Shown here: one piece after another, positions 10,300-24,076 of the stretch
Layout: each line of letters opens with the position of its first letter
Position numbering within the stretch: position 1 is the first letter of the stretch
The notes under the pieces: generated by a model
The model's database searches: none
What the model was told of the DNA's origin: nothing
The model's input: only the letters and a program-made list of their open reading frames with translations
Position numbers and translations under genes: made by a program
Assembly (NCBI RefSeq): GCF_009870125.1
Contig: NC_046683.1
Location: forward strand, 58,295,869 to 58,359,868
DNA from: Drosophila pseudoobscura
Lineage: Eukaryota > Arthropoda > Insecta > Diptera > Drosophilidae
DNA length: 64,000 bases
Reading direction: 5' to 3'

Positions 10300-13200
10300 A
10301 TGATAAACCACGATCCGAGTTGCGTCGCACACATTATGCTGATGTCGCGGAGGAAGGAGGAGGCGGGAGCGGCGGAGGAGAAAGAGGAGTCCGGCGAAAA
10401 GTAAAAACTCCATTAAGGGATCTGCGTGCACGACGTGCAATCGACAAAGCGACAAGCGAATCGTGCGGCAAATGCACAAGGCACTACGGCCCCCTCCCCC
10501 CATCCATCCATCCCAAGACCAAGACCCAGACATCCACTGGATATGACACGAAGTGAGTATATAGTGGCTATACAGCATATGTTGCAATCGTTATCATGAG
10601 GGAGGGGACTGTGTGCTGGCCACCTGCTAAAAGATACAAATCATCGAAGAGAGCAGCTCCTCCTGGACTTCCAATGAAGAATGCTTCTACCTAAGTCTAG
10701 AATTGCTATAGAATGTTCTACGAACGATAATTGCACAGGCTATCGACCATTTAAAGTGCTCAAGATATTCCTGTATCTTTGGAATCCCATGGATCAAATT
10801 TATGCGCACACGCCAACTGCAACTCCGACCTGTCTCCGCAATCAACTTTTACTGCTGCCACTGCCCCTGCCCCTGCCCCTCCCAGTGCCAGTGCCACCAG
10901 CTGCATGAACAACAGCAACCACAGAGCGTCACAGAGAGGCGGAATGGCGATCACGTTCCAGGCGCCTTTTTATGCCTTATGACTCTTGATTGATGGCCGT
11001 TGCCAAAATATAAATGCCAAAATATCACACGGCCAGTTGAGAGCCGATTTATTGCCACCGCCAGCGGAGCCCCAGAGCCCCCTGAGCCAACAGCCAACAG
11101 CCCACAGCCAAGACGGGTCTCAATTAGCCAGGCCAAGCCCCCAAAAGCAGGCAACATAATAGAGCAGAAGGAGAGCGAGGCACTGCCTGAAAGTATGCCC
11201 CACTCCCAGCGGCCATATAAGAAAAAATGTGCTGTCGTAAACAGGGGATTTCCCTTTCGCGTGGCCAATTAAATGGCTGCCAAATGCGCGACACGCGCCC
11301 ATCGAGAATGTCAACAGAACAATGAAAACAGAGGGAACGAGGCCGTGCACCCCTCCCTTCCCCTTCCCCTTCCCCTTCCCCTTCCCCTTCACCAAAGGGC
11401 CCCCCAAAGAAGAAGAATTACCATAGCGAAAGTGGCTAAATCAGAAATCGATATGCACCTTCGCTGAACTGAGAGAGAACGCCGGGAGCACTGAGAGCAG
11501 TGGGAGCACTGGATCTGCCTGCACCTCGTGCCAGTCCTTGAGGCTGCCGCTGGCAACAGGTGCCTCTCGAGTCGCGGGTGCCCGTGTGTGTTCCTGCCAG
11601 GTAATTGGAGGGTATAAATCCGCAACACGTGGTGCGTAAACTGTTTTTGGGGGAGGCCCGGCCCGGCCCGCGAATCTCGCAGAGTGCCCGGACCTCCAGT
11701 CGAGCTCTTTAATGAAGTTCCCTCTTGATTGCAGTTTGGTTTTTAATCCCGTTTTCTTATTTATAGAACCTTCTAGCAAACCCTGTCAACCCTGTCAATG
11801 AACTGTGCTTTCTCCCAAGGCCATCTCCGGCAGGGCACGCTCTCGGGCTCTCGGGCTCTCCGGCTCTGCTGTTGCTGCATAAGATTATCAACAGCAAATC
11901 CCCTTTGCACGCAACAACAGAATAATCAGGAGCAGAGCTTCGGGAGGGGGCGTCAGAGCCAGTGTCATTGCACCATAACAAGGTCAGTCCATCAAGAGGG
12001 CCCTGGTCCTAGTCCTGGTCCTAGTCCTGGTCGCGGTTGTGGTCCAGCTGCGTGTGCATTTCCCCCAGTGCACGTACGTGTACGTGCACGTCCCTTCGGC
12101 CAGGGATCAGCACTTCCTGGAAGTTGTTTGACCCTTGCTCTGGCTTGTACGTCGTAATTAATTTTCCTCACTTGTTTCGTTGAGCTCTGATTGGACGCTC
12201 GTCATTTTTTCTCGCCTCTGACTCGCATTTCAGAGCAGGTTGTAATCGGATTCGGATTGTGGTGTCAGTGCAGGTTCTAATTGCACCAGATGCTGATTGG
12301 ATGCTTGGATGCCTCGAGGATGTGTGATGTTTGTGGCGAGGTCCTTGCTCCCTGCGGTCGATGGCTCGTTAATAATGCAAAGCACAGGAGCAGGAGTACA
12401 GTTTCCGCATGAATAATCCCATTTTTCTTAGCATACTCTACGGATGGAATGGGTAGCTCTCAAGAGCCAAGACTCCAGTCAGATTTCCACTCGAAGAGAG
12501 ACCCACAGGCAGGGGGAGCCGAGCGAGCGAACGAACGAACGAACGAACAGGTGTGTTTCCGTTACGAGGTTGTGGGAATCGGCCGAGTTGCAAGTGTGCC
12601 ATGAGAGAGCACCTGCCCCAGGTCGCAAGCCCCCAAGTGCTGCATATGCATCCACTTAGTGTCGTTTGCTGTACTTGAATGCATATTCAATGGCTCTGCT
12701 GCACTCGAGAGATGTAGGAAGCGGAATCTACCGGTCCCGCCTCTGCCTCTGCCTCCGCCTCGGCCTCTCTGGGGCATGGAGACATTGCATTGTCTGGCTG
12801 TCGTCTGTTCGGATCTGCGAAGGCTGTTCTGTTGTTGCCAAATTATCGCTTGACTGGCTAATGGTAACGCCGTTGGCTGATGGCTGATGGCTGGCGGCTG
12901 GCTGGCCGTTGACTTAATAAACTCGTAATTATGACATGGTCTGTGATCATGGGATCATATGATCGCAAGATCGTAACAGCAGAGGGGAGGGGCTGATCAG
13001 CTGGACACAATTGTGTTGCACACTCCCCAAGGTCGTGGAGACGGAGACAAGCCCAACAATGGCTTATTGTTGTTATTTACTTGTGTTTCTGTTTGCATAA
13101 AATAATTTATTTTTAAGACTCCTCCCTCTACTATTACGATCAGATCGTTTTCATTGAATTCCCACAAACATGATTTTTCCATTTGCGCATAAATTATGCT

Positions 13201-14750
13201 TTTGAGGCCAGAATCTCTTGCGTCTTACGTCTTACGAGTCGAGTCCGAGTCTCTTGGCTGGCAAAAGCCAGCAATAAAGCGGTAATTAAGTGGCTTATTT
13301 CACTCCTGACTAACTCTCGAGGTGCTCCAATTTTTCACTTATGAAACGAGGCAAAAAGACCATTTAGCGAATCGCCAGCGTCTCTCCGTTGGAGTCTCCA
13401 TTCCATTAATAAATAAATATTTCGACGCACTTTCCTCTCCTTTTACCAATCCCAGTCCCCCTTCAGGTGCGGGGGGGGGGGGGGCGACTGGTCAACCTGT
13501 TGGCAGGCGCACGCGCTTGTCGCTTGTCGCTTGAGTCTTTCGTTTGTCCGTCCGGTCGGGTCCGTCTATCTGCAATGATAATTGCCAATTGGGAGGGGAA
13601 GGGGAGTGTGGAGTGTGATGTGTGGAGTGTTGCCAAGGCATTGCAATGCTATGAAATATTTTGTTTTTTCCTGCGAAAATTTCAAAACATTTGTCGGGAG
13701 CCGTCGCGTCGTTGCTTAAGCGAAATTAATTTGAAGTGCAATTGAATGTGGGATGGAATGGACAGGGAGAAGGGCGTGGGGTCGGTTCTTACTTAAGGGA
13801 TCAGAGCCCCACACAGTATACATGTGACCCAATATTTTTGGTCTGTTTGCTGTCCAAGAATTCACTGCGAGATTGTTCTTCCGCTGCGATTTCCCCTCTG
13901 TCCCGTTGCTGTGCATGTTTGTGCTTGTCCACAGTCTGTGTAGGTACTAGTGGGAGAGTGCGTAGGCAGAGAGAGATGACTAGCTCAGAGAGAGGATCAA
14001 AAGGCACAAGAATAAGAGAGCGCGCGCTGAGCGTGTGTCTCTGCGGCAATGTGTGCGGGCTAGAAAGAGCAAGAGCGACTTTGGAACTGCATCTCTGAAG
14101 GATGGCTTGGCATTACTCAGAGAGCAGCTCCGTTATTGTAGTAGAACCAAACATAGAACGCAGAGCGAAATTGCAATGAGAGCCCGACATGCGAGTGTAC
14201 AAAAACCTTAGTCAAGACTTTGTTCTTCGTTGACTTTGACTTGATTCCCTGTGGATGATTTATGTGTGTATGGATAACTCAATCGTTCACTTAACTAAAA
14301 CTATACACGAGACAACCTTCTGGGCAAAGACCTTTTTGGATCCCCTCATCAACAACCAAAGAACTTTTTGTTTTAAGTGTTTTGTTTATCGTTTATTCAA
14401 AAAAAAAAAAAGTGTCGAAGCCTTGAGTGCAGTGAAACTTGCACAGAAAATAGCAAAATCATTGAAACTTGATCTCTCCTTCTCTTTCTCTCGCTCGGTG
14501 CCTGCTCCCTTAGGTCTCTAGATGTCTCTGTCTCTGTCTCTGGGCTCGGAGTTTTGTGGGCGGTTCAAAGGGGGCGGTGCTAAGAAATTTCTACACAATT
14601 CGGATTCGATTCGGAGCTTGTTGTTCTACGAAATGCAAATCCACACTTTGACGGCAGCAAAATGCGAATGTCCCGCCTTCAGAATCTCTCGATGGATATG
14701 GATGGGTGCACGGATGATGAGGGTCGTCAACGCAGAGTCGTCGTGGATGT
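10300..14750. other. 4.4-kb stretch without a recognised gene
   Basis: No signal peptide, splice-linked or conserved-looking coding frame is visible. Landmarks are a CCCCTT repeat at about 11351-11390, a 22-bp imperfect palindrome at 12068-12089, a GAAC repeat at about 12531-12548, a G run at 13469-13484 and a poly-A stretch near 14400. Regulatory sequence is possible but not demonstrated. Confidence 0.45.
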
Positions 14751-14766
14751 GAGATGCGTCCACTCC

Positions 14767-15253
14767 TTAGTGCAGGTATCCGTGTCCGAGGCCAGCGTAT
14801 CCCAGACTGCCGTAGCTGCCGTATCCGCCATAGCTGCCGTAGCCGCCGTGGTAGGTGGAGGTGGTGTGCAGGGCCGGGGAGGCGTGCACCAGAGGGGCGG
14901 AGTGGATGAGAGGGGCGGCGTGCACCAAGGGAGCGGCGTGCACCACGGGGTAGGCCTTGGTGGCCACCTTGTAGGTGTTGGCGTACGAAGTGGCCACCGG
15001 GTGGTGGGCCACAATGGGGGCGGCGTAGCTCTTGATGATCGGGGCGTGCGAGATCACGGCCGGGGCGTAGGCAGGAGCCAGGGCGGCACCGTATCCCAGT
15101 CCATAGCCATGGCTATAGGGCGAGATCAGTCCGGCGTTGGCAACGGCGCACAGGGCGGACACGAGGGCTATCTACAGTGTACAGTGGAGTAGTGTCTATA
15201 AGCAATATAATCCTTGGGTCCTCTGGGCGCTGTATCCTTACCAGTTTGAACAT
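14767..15253 (-). CDS. Secreted Gly/Tyr/Ala-rich cuticle protein
   Basis: Exon 1 is 15253-15242 (M-F-K-L), the intron 15241-15172, and exon 2 15171-14767, giving 138 residues. A TATAAATA box lies at 15354-15347. The signal peptide is I-A-L-V-S-A-L-C-A-V-A-N-A. The middle carries repeated V-H-A-A-P-L-V/I-H-S/A-A-P units, the same style of repeat that follows the Retinin motif in the genes near 48 kb. The C terminus is a Gly/Tyr/Ser repeat (G-G-Y-G-S-Y). I see no V-S-H-Q-S, although V-I-S-H-A-P occurs near the N terminus and could be a relic of it. It is likely a flexible cuticle component. Confidence 0.8.
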
Positions 15254-15359
15254 TTTGCTGGTTGGTTTTTGGGGTTTCTTCTGTGCGAAAGACTTCTTGA
15301 CTGAAGAGCTGACTGTGTTATGCTTAGACGTCTCGTGTTGTCGTGTTATTTATACCCGA

Positions 15360-18300
15360 TTCGACCCGACCCGAAACATGAGAAATATTCTGACAAATCA
15401 TGGCCAGAAGAGCAACAGAGAGGGCAACACCAGTACCCATTCAGAGAGAGACAGAGGCAGCGACAGATCGGAGGCACAGATCGGGCGAGCGTGAACGCCC
15501 CTGTCAGCAGCCGAGAGCCGAGGCTTTGTGCATTCGCCGACACCGCCGCCGACACCGCCCGAGAGATCGCGAAAGAGATCATTCGAGACTCGCCAGAGCC
15601 AGAGCCAGAGGTAGAGGCAGACGCAACCACAGTCCCAGCTTTTCATGGAAAAACCTCTTTGGATTTGCCATTTAATTCAATTTGTACTTTTTCGGCTTCC
15701 ATTGTTGGCTTCCACTTGGAAGGGGAGTGGATGGGCGGTGAGGGAAGGGAAGGGTGTGGACTTAAATCCATTCTCGTCGAGATTCGTGTGTGGAAATTAG
15801 CAATTGTCTTTCGGCGGTTCAGTTCTAAGGGAATTTCCCTCTTGAATGCTTTATTTGTGGTGGAAATTAGTTAATTAAACTTGTACACACGATCAAGGAA
15901 GGTGTCAAAGAAGGAACGAACCCTTTCTGGGACTCCTCTTTCCAGCTCAAGCGCTTTTAGTACCCAAACAAATAATAATAATAAATAACACCTATGTATA
16001 TACTCCCCCCCATGCAACATGCAACATTAAACATGCATCACATGCTATGACATTTGTGATTAGCTGATCTCTAAATCCTTTCTAAAACGCCTTTGATTAT
16101 CAATCAGCCTGGCCGGCTGGCTGGCTAACTGACAGCTCATTACAGATCCGATCCGTAGGTGTGGAAAATGTGGTTGCTCCAATCGGAGGCAGGCAGGCAG
16201 GCAGCCAGGCAGCAGCCTCTCCACGCACCGAAAAACGCTCCGTGAAAAATTGGCCACTTTAATAACTGACAACAATTTGTGGAACGAATTGGAGTGGAGT
16301 GCAGTTGTGGTGTGCTGTGCTGTGGTGCAGTTGGTCAGTGGTTCGGTGGTTCGGTGGACAGCTGGTTTGCATGCATTAATTTTTAAACTGATTTCTTATC
16401 GCTTTCGGCTGGGGGCAGGCATGGCGTATGCGTAACTTGGTTGTAAAGAAAATCAATTGCCAATGCAAGTAAATCATATTTGCCGGATTTCGGATTTGTG
16501 AATTGGGCATTTGCGGATTTGGAATTGCCTGCCAGATTTCCTAATAGCCATTCTTAATTTCCTCTCAGCAGTCGCACGTATCATATCGTATCGTATCAAA
16601 AGATCTTCTGTCCAAGAAGTGTACAAAGAATTGCGAAATATTGTCACCTGAGTTCGCGAACCTTGAGCTGAAGTTTTTGAATTGAAGTTTTGAATCGAAT
16701 TCAGTGTTCGATTCAGAGTTAGATTCAGATTCAGAGTTCTCAGCGACAAACAAAGCCCGGCTTAAAGTTTATGACTCATAAATCAATAAACCTTTTGGCC
16801 TGAAGCTGGGGACAATTCATTCTTTCGCTTTGACCCTGGACATCGCTGCTTGATTGGCTTCGAGTGCGAGTTTATGGAAAATCTGCATATCAACGAGGCT
16901 TAAACTAAATCAAGCACAGCCCCAGCCACGGCCGAAGCAGTCGAAAGCAAACCCTTCACCAGGCCAACACCTATTGCCTATTGCCTATCGCCTATCGGTG
17001 TCTGGGGAGACCCGGGGCGTTATGCAAATCGCTGCCAAATTGTCGCATAAATCTAAATCGGACGAGGCTTGATTGACACAAAACAGGATGCCAAATTGCG
17101 TGGCTAACGATTGATCCATTGATCCAAGGGGCCACTGCCTGCCACCCACTCTGTGCGATTGTGGTTCGGATTCGGATTCGGGTTCGGATTGCAGCCGGTG
17201 GTCAGAGCTGGGGCCTCTTGTGGCCTGTAATTGCATTTTAATGGCCTCCCAATTGCATTCTGTGTGTGTGCGCCTGCCTGCCTGCCTGCCTGCCTTCCAT
17301 TGGGCAATGCCCCCACAGTCCCCATGCATTCGATGGCGATGGCGATGCCGATTCCGATTTCCCAAGCACAACGCCCAAAAAACTTTGATTGCCAACAAAT
17401 CATTCAAAAAGTTGAAATTAAAAGCCGTCAATTTTCCAACTCAAGTGAGTTTCGGGTCTACTTTTTTCTCCACAGTCATGATTTATGCGATATTTCTGTG
17501 GAAATCGTCAAAGTAGACAGATTTCTCGGGAGAAAAATGAAATTTCACAAGTCGGAAATTTTCGTGAAATTTTCTTGAAATCAGATCAAAGATTTCACGG
17601 CTTAGGAAGAGGAGAAGGAGATTCGGTTTAGTTGCATTCCATTAACACGATGACCGCAAAATGTTATTGTTTAATTTCGCTTAATTTGATATAGTTGTGC
17701 TAGAGTTTTGCATAATTGTGGGTTCGGTGGTTGGTCACCAGCCAATTTGCATTTCCATGTATTCACATACTCGCATACATATGTATGTACATTGTATGTA
17801 TGTATGTATGTGCTCTGGTGACTCCCAGCCGTGTGACTCGAGTGTGTCCAATTAAGTATTAAGTATACCACATGGTGGACGGACGCTACGCGGTCAAGGT
17901 CGTGCTTACCCCAGTACTGTCGCAATGTCGTGCACATTACAATGTACACTCGTACTACACCAGCGACCGACAACAACACTTTCAATTACATGTTTTATAA
18001 TGATTAATAATCCGAGAAGCAACAGCAACAGCAACAGCTGCAAACTGTAACAAACAATGGCCAACCGAGAGCCAAGACTGCAGAAATTGGCAAGGGATCG
18101 TTGCAGCACCGAATGGCTGATGGGTGGATACTCTTCTAGGGTTCTTCATTTGAGAGTGAGTCAACTCTCCGAGTGTTCAAGGGCTTCTCACATTTCTATC
18201 TACCCTCCATTAGTCACACTTTACGTACACACATCATAGGAAAGAGACTCTTCGCTTCTTTCAGGGCATTCATCAATGCTTTGAGGAATGCTTTTCCGCC

Positions 18301-21300
18301 GACTGCTGGGGGGCATGGCAAATGTCGAGCAGGCACCGCTGTGAAGAGCTCTGTACACACACACACACACACACCTAAAAGACAGACAGCCAGAAAGACG
18401 GCCACATTTTCATTAATGGAATTAAAGTGAGCTACTTTTCCCACTCTTCCCCTCCGCCATTACACCCCCTCCCCGCCTTTGGGGCTACCGCATTTTTAGT
18501 CGGAGATCTTTTACCTTCAGACCGAGACTCAGATTCAGATTCGAGGTTGGGCCAGCGATTATCATTTGTAAAATTGGTTTAACTTTTTAGTTCTTTTTCG
18601 TTTGTTAGTTTTTCTTTTTGTTTCTGCTTGGGGACATTGCGCAACGTGGGGCTCAGAGCACGTACATGGTTTCTGTTTCTCTGTTGCTCTGCCTGTTGCA
18701 TGCCAAAAACTATTCCGGACACAGATCCATTTGACAGCTCCGCTGAGTATTCCCCCGATTGTCAATGCAAATTCACCGAAATTCGCATCATAATTAAGTG
18801 GTTTAAACGCGGCTGCAACCACGGGCACAGCCACTGGCACTGGCACTGGCACAGCTACCATATCGAGAACGGGACACGCCCCTTTTTGTGGGTCGTAAAT
18901 TAAAGCGGCAAACGCCTTGCCTTGCAGCATTCTGTGTTTTGTTTTTGTCACCAAATTGTATGCAAATTGTTCTTCGACTCACTGACGGACGGATCCAAAG
19001 AGATTTATGTTACCAAAATAATGGGGTTTTAATTGAATTTACTTTTCATGTAGGTGCCTCCTCCTGTACTTCTGTGCTCCCCCCTCCTCTCCCGATACCC
19101 TCGATCCCCTCGCTCGTTGCTTGTCTAATGCATCTAATTAGACTTTCACTTTTTTGCTGTTTGCTGCCACTCGTATTGTCTGGGATTGTCTGTAGCTCTG
19201 CGATTGTTCTAGAGAGCAGAATCGTTGACTTTTGTGGTTACTCACCCTGAACTTGGGCCTGGGCTTTGGCTGATTGGAAATCAAATTACGACGCCCAGAT
19301 CCAGATACAGACACGATTGTAGAACACTTGTCGAGGGAGTCATAACGCGGTGGATAGAGGTGGCAATGGATTCCGACACGAGTCGCTCGGTTCTAAGAGA
19401 CGTTTCCCATTCAGAGGTGGTTCTGGTCTAACACTCCCCAAGACTCCAACACGAATCTATCGCCCCATCACGCTATGATCTCCAAATGCTCCGCTTTATT
19501 CGTTCTATGCCACGGGCTGTGTTTCTCACAGCAAAAAGCTGAAATCAGCGTGAGTCTGCTCGGAGCTCGGAGCTGCTTTGGGAACTGCGGATAACTATAA
19601 AAAGTCAATTAGACTTAATGATAGCATAGCCGCAGCTAAACATTAAATTCATGTACGTAAATTACACACAGAAAGAATACAGAGAGCAAAGATGAAAAAA
19701 ACAAAAACAACATTCGCAAGAAAAGTAATAAAAACCAAAACGGATTCGATTTCAGGGCAAGAGACAGCAAGCAAGCAGCTAACAGAAAACAGCCAGAGAC
19801 CAAACCAAACACAATGTCGACTCCAATTTGGATTCTGTGGATTCTGTACGTAATCGAGGAAGTTGTTTGGGGCCTCTGTCGCTGTCTCTGTCTCTGTCGC
19901 TGTCTCTGTCGCTGTCGCTGGTGTCTCTGGTGTCTCCACCTCTACGGGCTGTAATAGCTCCGCTCCGACTGCAGTCGGCAAAAAGTGGTTCGCAGCAGTG
20001 CGTCTGGTTTTGTATAATTCAGTCATTAAAATTAATAAGACAATGCAGATTGCAGATTGTAGATCACAGATCACACGCCCCAAAAAACAAAACACTCACA
20101 GAGCCACCTGTTGGCGCCGCAAGAACTGGCCAAACGAGGCATTTGGCAAACGTTTAGGCCTGGAGGCGGATGTGGGATGTGGATGTGCCGACCATTACAG
20201 ATCTAATTACATGGCGTATGAGTGATTTTAAATGGTGTCGTGGCCAGTCACACCGATAAGGCCATGGGGCTGGGATAAGACCCCAGATTAGCCGTACTCA
20301 TAGCCGCCTTCTCCCGCCTTCCTCCTCTCCCTCTGCATTTGCAGCTAATTAAGTTGCATGTTGCTGTTGACAGGCATTCAGATACAGATACTCGCACTCA
20401 GACTCGCACTCGTTCGAATGCACGCAGACAGACAGCTGGACAGATACACGCAACACCCGAAACGGAGCCAATCCCAGTGGACTGGACAGAGTCGCTTTCT
20501 GTTAGCCCAACTATTTGTCCATATTTCGTTAAAGTTCTCAACAACTTGGGGATTGTCCATAACCATTGAAGTTGCTGTTTAACTCTGAAAGAAGTTTTGT
20601 ATTCATTTCCTTATAGAACTAAAGTGCCTCAATCCAAGATCAGATTTCTTGAAATCAATTAGGCCTCTGCTTCAGTTGGATTGGACTTAAGCAAAGCCTA
20701 AATTTATTGTATTGTACGAAATTCCGCATTGGTTTGCTTTGGCTTTTGGCCAGACATTCCACTAATCGAATCATTTACCATTCCCACTGCCTTTTTGTGG
20801 CTGATTAACTCTAGTAATACCCTGTTTACACTTGGCTTGAGCTATTCAGTCATTGAGTTTGGGCAAAGTTCAAGTTTGTACATGGGATGGGCATAAAGCC
20901 CTAGCACTGGGTGCGTTTGTTCGATTTCCCGAATATTTCAACCCTGTTCTGCCTGCCGTGAGAACTATCACCACTAGAAAAACAGCAACCAAAAGGCAAC
21001 AGCGGGAAAAGGTGCAAATATACCTTTAAGATAATAGTTTTTTGATATTAGTCAATCGCGGTGGGCTGGTAAGTGTAGGAACAATAAGTTTTAGCCTCGA
21101 GGCTTGATATCGACTGATGTATGCTGTTGCTAACCACAGATCCTTCAATGGACCAGCTTCCCTCTCCTTCCTACACACATGTAATCGTTAAAGCAAATAC
21201 TTTAAGCAATTTTGTTGGAAACACACCCACGCATCAGCCCTCAAGAACTCAGTAATTCTCATTTATCGATCGTTATCCTATAACGAGTCATCGAGCAGTT

Positions 21301-22690
21301 CGCCTGTTAACATATCAAATTCCCTCCTACGTTTGAAAAATGAATAAGATCTGAAAACTATTTAGCAAGTGAACAAATTTGCGAAAATTGCTGCAGCCTC
21401 AGCACAGAAAATTGACGAATGTTTTCAGGCGTTTATGAACGCCCCCAACGATCATTTATCTAATAAATCAAACTAAATAGCCTATGTTTCCGAGCCAAAG
21501 CTATGAGCTAAGCTTCGAAAGCGTGCCCAAGAGCTTTCGTTTACAGATCGATTCCAAAGGTATGCAACGTTTTTTTGAACATCATTCTAAAGCTTTTCCA
21601 CGATCTCGAAGTGCATGCTACGACCTGACTAGGTCGTTCGTCCGTCGTCCGTCGTCTGTCGTCGGTCGTCGTTCGTCGTTCGCCTGTTGCAGCCTCTGAT
21701 TTCCACTCTTTCTGCTGCAGAACTGGGAATCGTTAGACCCCGTGTTAAGTGCAATTCAAAGATTTATGCCGACTGTTAAACCGTCAAGTGATTTACACCT
21801 CGCGGCTGTAAGAATCCGTCTTGGACATGGTTTCGCTTGGCTTGCAGTTGGCTGGGGCCAAAGTAGAGCACAGCCAACACAATAGTAACTGGCGGCAACA
21901 GCAACAACAACGGGAGCTACTTGGTTCAGTGATTAAATCGTTTCGGGGCCTGTCTGCCGGTCTGTCTGCCTGTCAGCGGGCTTGGGTTATGAGTATCTTT
22001 GGCTTCTGTTTCTACCACTTTTCGTTATGTTTTTCTTCTTAATTAAATTAGGCCCAAGGTCGCCCCCAAATGGGCTGGGAATCTTAGAGCAGGCAGAGGC
22101 ATTAGGTATATGGTTAATTAACATCAAAGTTGAGAGGCAAACGAGGCATTCTCGTGCATATATGGCATATGGTGTCTGATCTGCGTTGGCGGCACCCAGA
22201 AATAGCCCGGCCGAAAACTACGAGCCAGGAAAAGTCAGTCAGGCGTGGAGGGACTAGAGGCTGGTTATGCAAATGGTTTGCCTCTTTGTGGGGTGTGTGG
22301 GGTGTTAGGGGTGTTTAGGGGGGCGGGGTCCCGATCGGGACCAGTTAACCAGAGGCCAGAAGCTGGCCAGCATCTGTGCGGCAGTCAAGTAGAAGAAATG
22401 AACGGGAATCTGGCAGTGGAGGGCTGCAGGGGGGACAGGTGCGAGTGTATTTGTGGGTGGCTTTGTTAGCCTCAAGTCTGACAGCAGCAGCGCATTGCCT
22501 TGGTCCAAACTGCTCGCTCAGTTACGCCCAAATGGGTCACTAATGAGGCATCTAGCCATCTGGGGGGCCTGGGAATAATGTGGCCACGGCCAGAAACACG
22601 GCAGACAGCAGAGACACACAACTCTCGCTGATGGCTCGATTGTTTGTGCCAATTCTAACGTAAAGAAGATAATTCCCCCGCCTTTGTGGG
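15360..22690. other. 7.3-kb stretch without a recognised coding gene
   Basis: This is the longest non-satellite gap in the window. Open frames are short and match nothing I recognise. Simple repeats are present: CAGG/CCTG runs near 16190-16210 and 17271-17295, GTAT near 17780-17812, CA near 18357-18373 and CTGTCT near 19876-19926. It could hold distal enhancers or an unspliced non-coding transcript, but nothing in the sequence proves either. Confidence 0.45.
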
Positions 22691-22756
22691 GGCTATAAAA
22701 CCAGAGCGTCTTCTTCGTAGCCAAAACACAGTCGACCCACAGTTCACCCAACGAAG

Positions 22757-23220
22757 ATGTTCAAAATTGTGAGTGTTCCCCTCGAAAAGAGCCAAAGCCA
22801 ACGCCAAAGCCAAGCCAAATATATCCTTCGGAGTCAACTAATCCTTTGGACCGCCTCTTCCCCCAGCTGTTTGTTTTGTGTGCAGTTTACGCCGCCCTGA
22901 GCCAGGCTCGTCCCAGCTACCTGCACGGCTACGACGCCCTGGAGTACGCCCCCAGTGTGGTGGGGTATGAGAGCCTGGCCCTGCCGGCGGCCGTCTCCCA
23001 CCAGAGCTCGACGGTGGTGCACGAGAAGCGTCCCTACTGGCGGCCCATTGTCGATCACCACTCGCCGCTGCTGCGGGCCTCCTACGCCCCAGTGTCCTCC
23101 ATCTCCTATGCCCCGCTGGGATATGCCGCAGGCAGTGCCGGCTGGTACGAGCCGGGCGCCGGAGTCGGGGCCTGGGGCGGATCCCTCGGTGGCGCCTACG
23201 AGAGCATCTACCTGAAGTAG
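22757..23220 (+). CDS. Retinin-motif secreted protein
   Basis: Exon 1 is 22757-22768 (M-F-K-I), the intron 22769-22866, and exon 2 22867-23220, giving 121 residues. TATAAAA lies at 22694-22700 and AATAAA at 23300-23305. The signal peptide is L-F-V-L-C-A-V-Y-A-A-L-S-Q-A, cleaved before R-P-S-Y-L-H-G-Y. The Retinin core is L-P-A-A-V-S-H-Q-S-S-T-V-V-H, followed by a Tyr-rich C terminus with Gly/Ala. The N-terminal mature R-P-x-Y-L-H-G and the core are shared with the gene at 43.4 kb, so these two are probably close paralogues. Probable role: cuticle or lens matrix (family knowledge). Confidence 0.88.
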
Positions 23221-23339
23221 AAGATCCACCCCATGGATAATCGTTGAATCGCAGCATCTCAGATTGGATTTTTTTTTTCTTTTTTTTTCAGTGTATAATA
23301 ATAAAGTTTGAGAATCTATAAAAACCCAAATGCTGCATT

Positions 23340-23990
23340 CCATGCCCATCCCGCGGTAGCCCCAAGCCGTTTGTCTTCCTTGACCGCCTCCAGGTTAGTG
23401 TACGCCATAAGCTTTACGCCAGTTTGGATCCCCGCACGTTTTTCTTTGGATTGGGCAACGGCGTTGGGTGCGCGAGGCCCCTCTTCAGCTGTTCTTCCTT
23501 AGCTCCCTTTGCATTCGGATTGCAAGACCTGCTGGCCTGTCGAGCTGCAGTTGCTGTTGCAGTTGGGGGCATCGAAGCTGCCCCGAGCCTTAAGTCTAAA
23601 GTCTGTGGCGATGGGGCTGACGCCATCTGCGAACGGCTCGTGGCGGTGCTCGGCCTGGAACCCCTACAACATGTTAACTGTAAGGCCGCAAGAGGAAATG
23701 TTGGCCAACACCTGGAACAACATGACATCCTCATTGGAAGGCACAACAGCCACTCGCATGCCCACATTCGTCAGCAGGTGCTCAATGTATTCCGCAAATT
23801 ACTATTCCGATAGCCGCTGCCGATATCGTAACGCGTCCTTGAACTCTCGCAGGAACATCTGCGGCATCTTTTGCGGCTCTGTTGTCAGCGTGTGGGCCAC
23901 CTCCTTTGCACCTCCTACAACTGCACGAAACCAATAATCGGTAACGGGACTTCGCCAAATAGCGGGAAAATGCTGGCCAACTCAAATTTT
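23340..23990 (-). pseudogene. Possible degenerate coding remnant, family unknown
   Basis: On the minus strand several frames contain stretches that read like ordinary globular protein and not low-complexity noise. Examples are E-V-A-H-T-L-T-T-E-P-Q-K-M-P-Q-M-F and A-V-V-P-S-N-E-D-V-M-L-F-Q-V-L. The pieces lie in more than one frame, so no intact gene is present. I cannot name the parent. It could be an old processed copy of a host gene or chance coding potential. Confidence 0.3.
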
Positions 23991-24076
23991 ATATCGGTTT
24001 GCTTTATTTCTTTCGCGGGACGGACACAAGTCAACAAGGAACTGTTCAAAATCTTTCGTTCTCGGTCTCTCACTTT

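Noticed and set aside
22834-23349. Minus-strand frame of 171 codons over the 22.8-kb gene
   Set aside because: It mirrors a gene with a TATA box, splice sites and Retinin motif on the plus strand, and has arbitrary composition.
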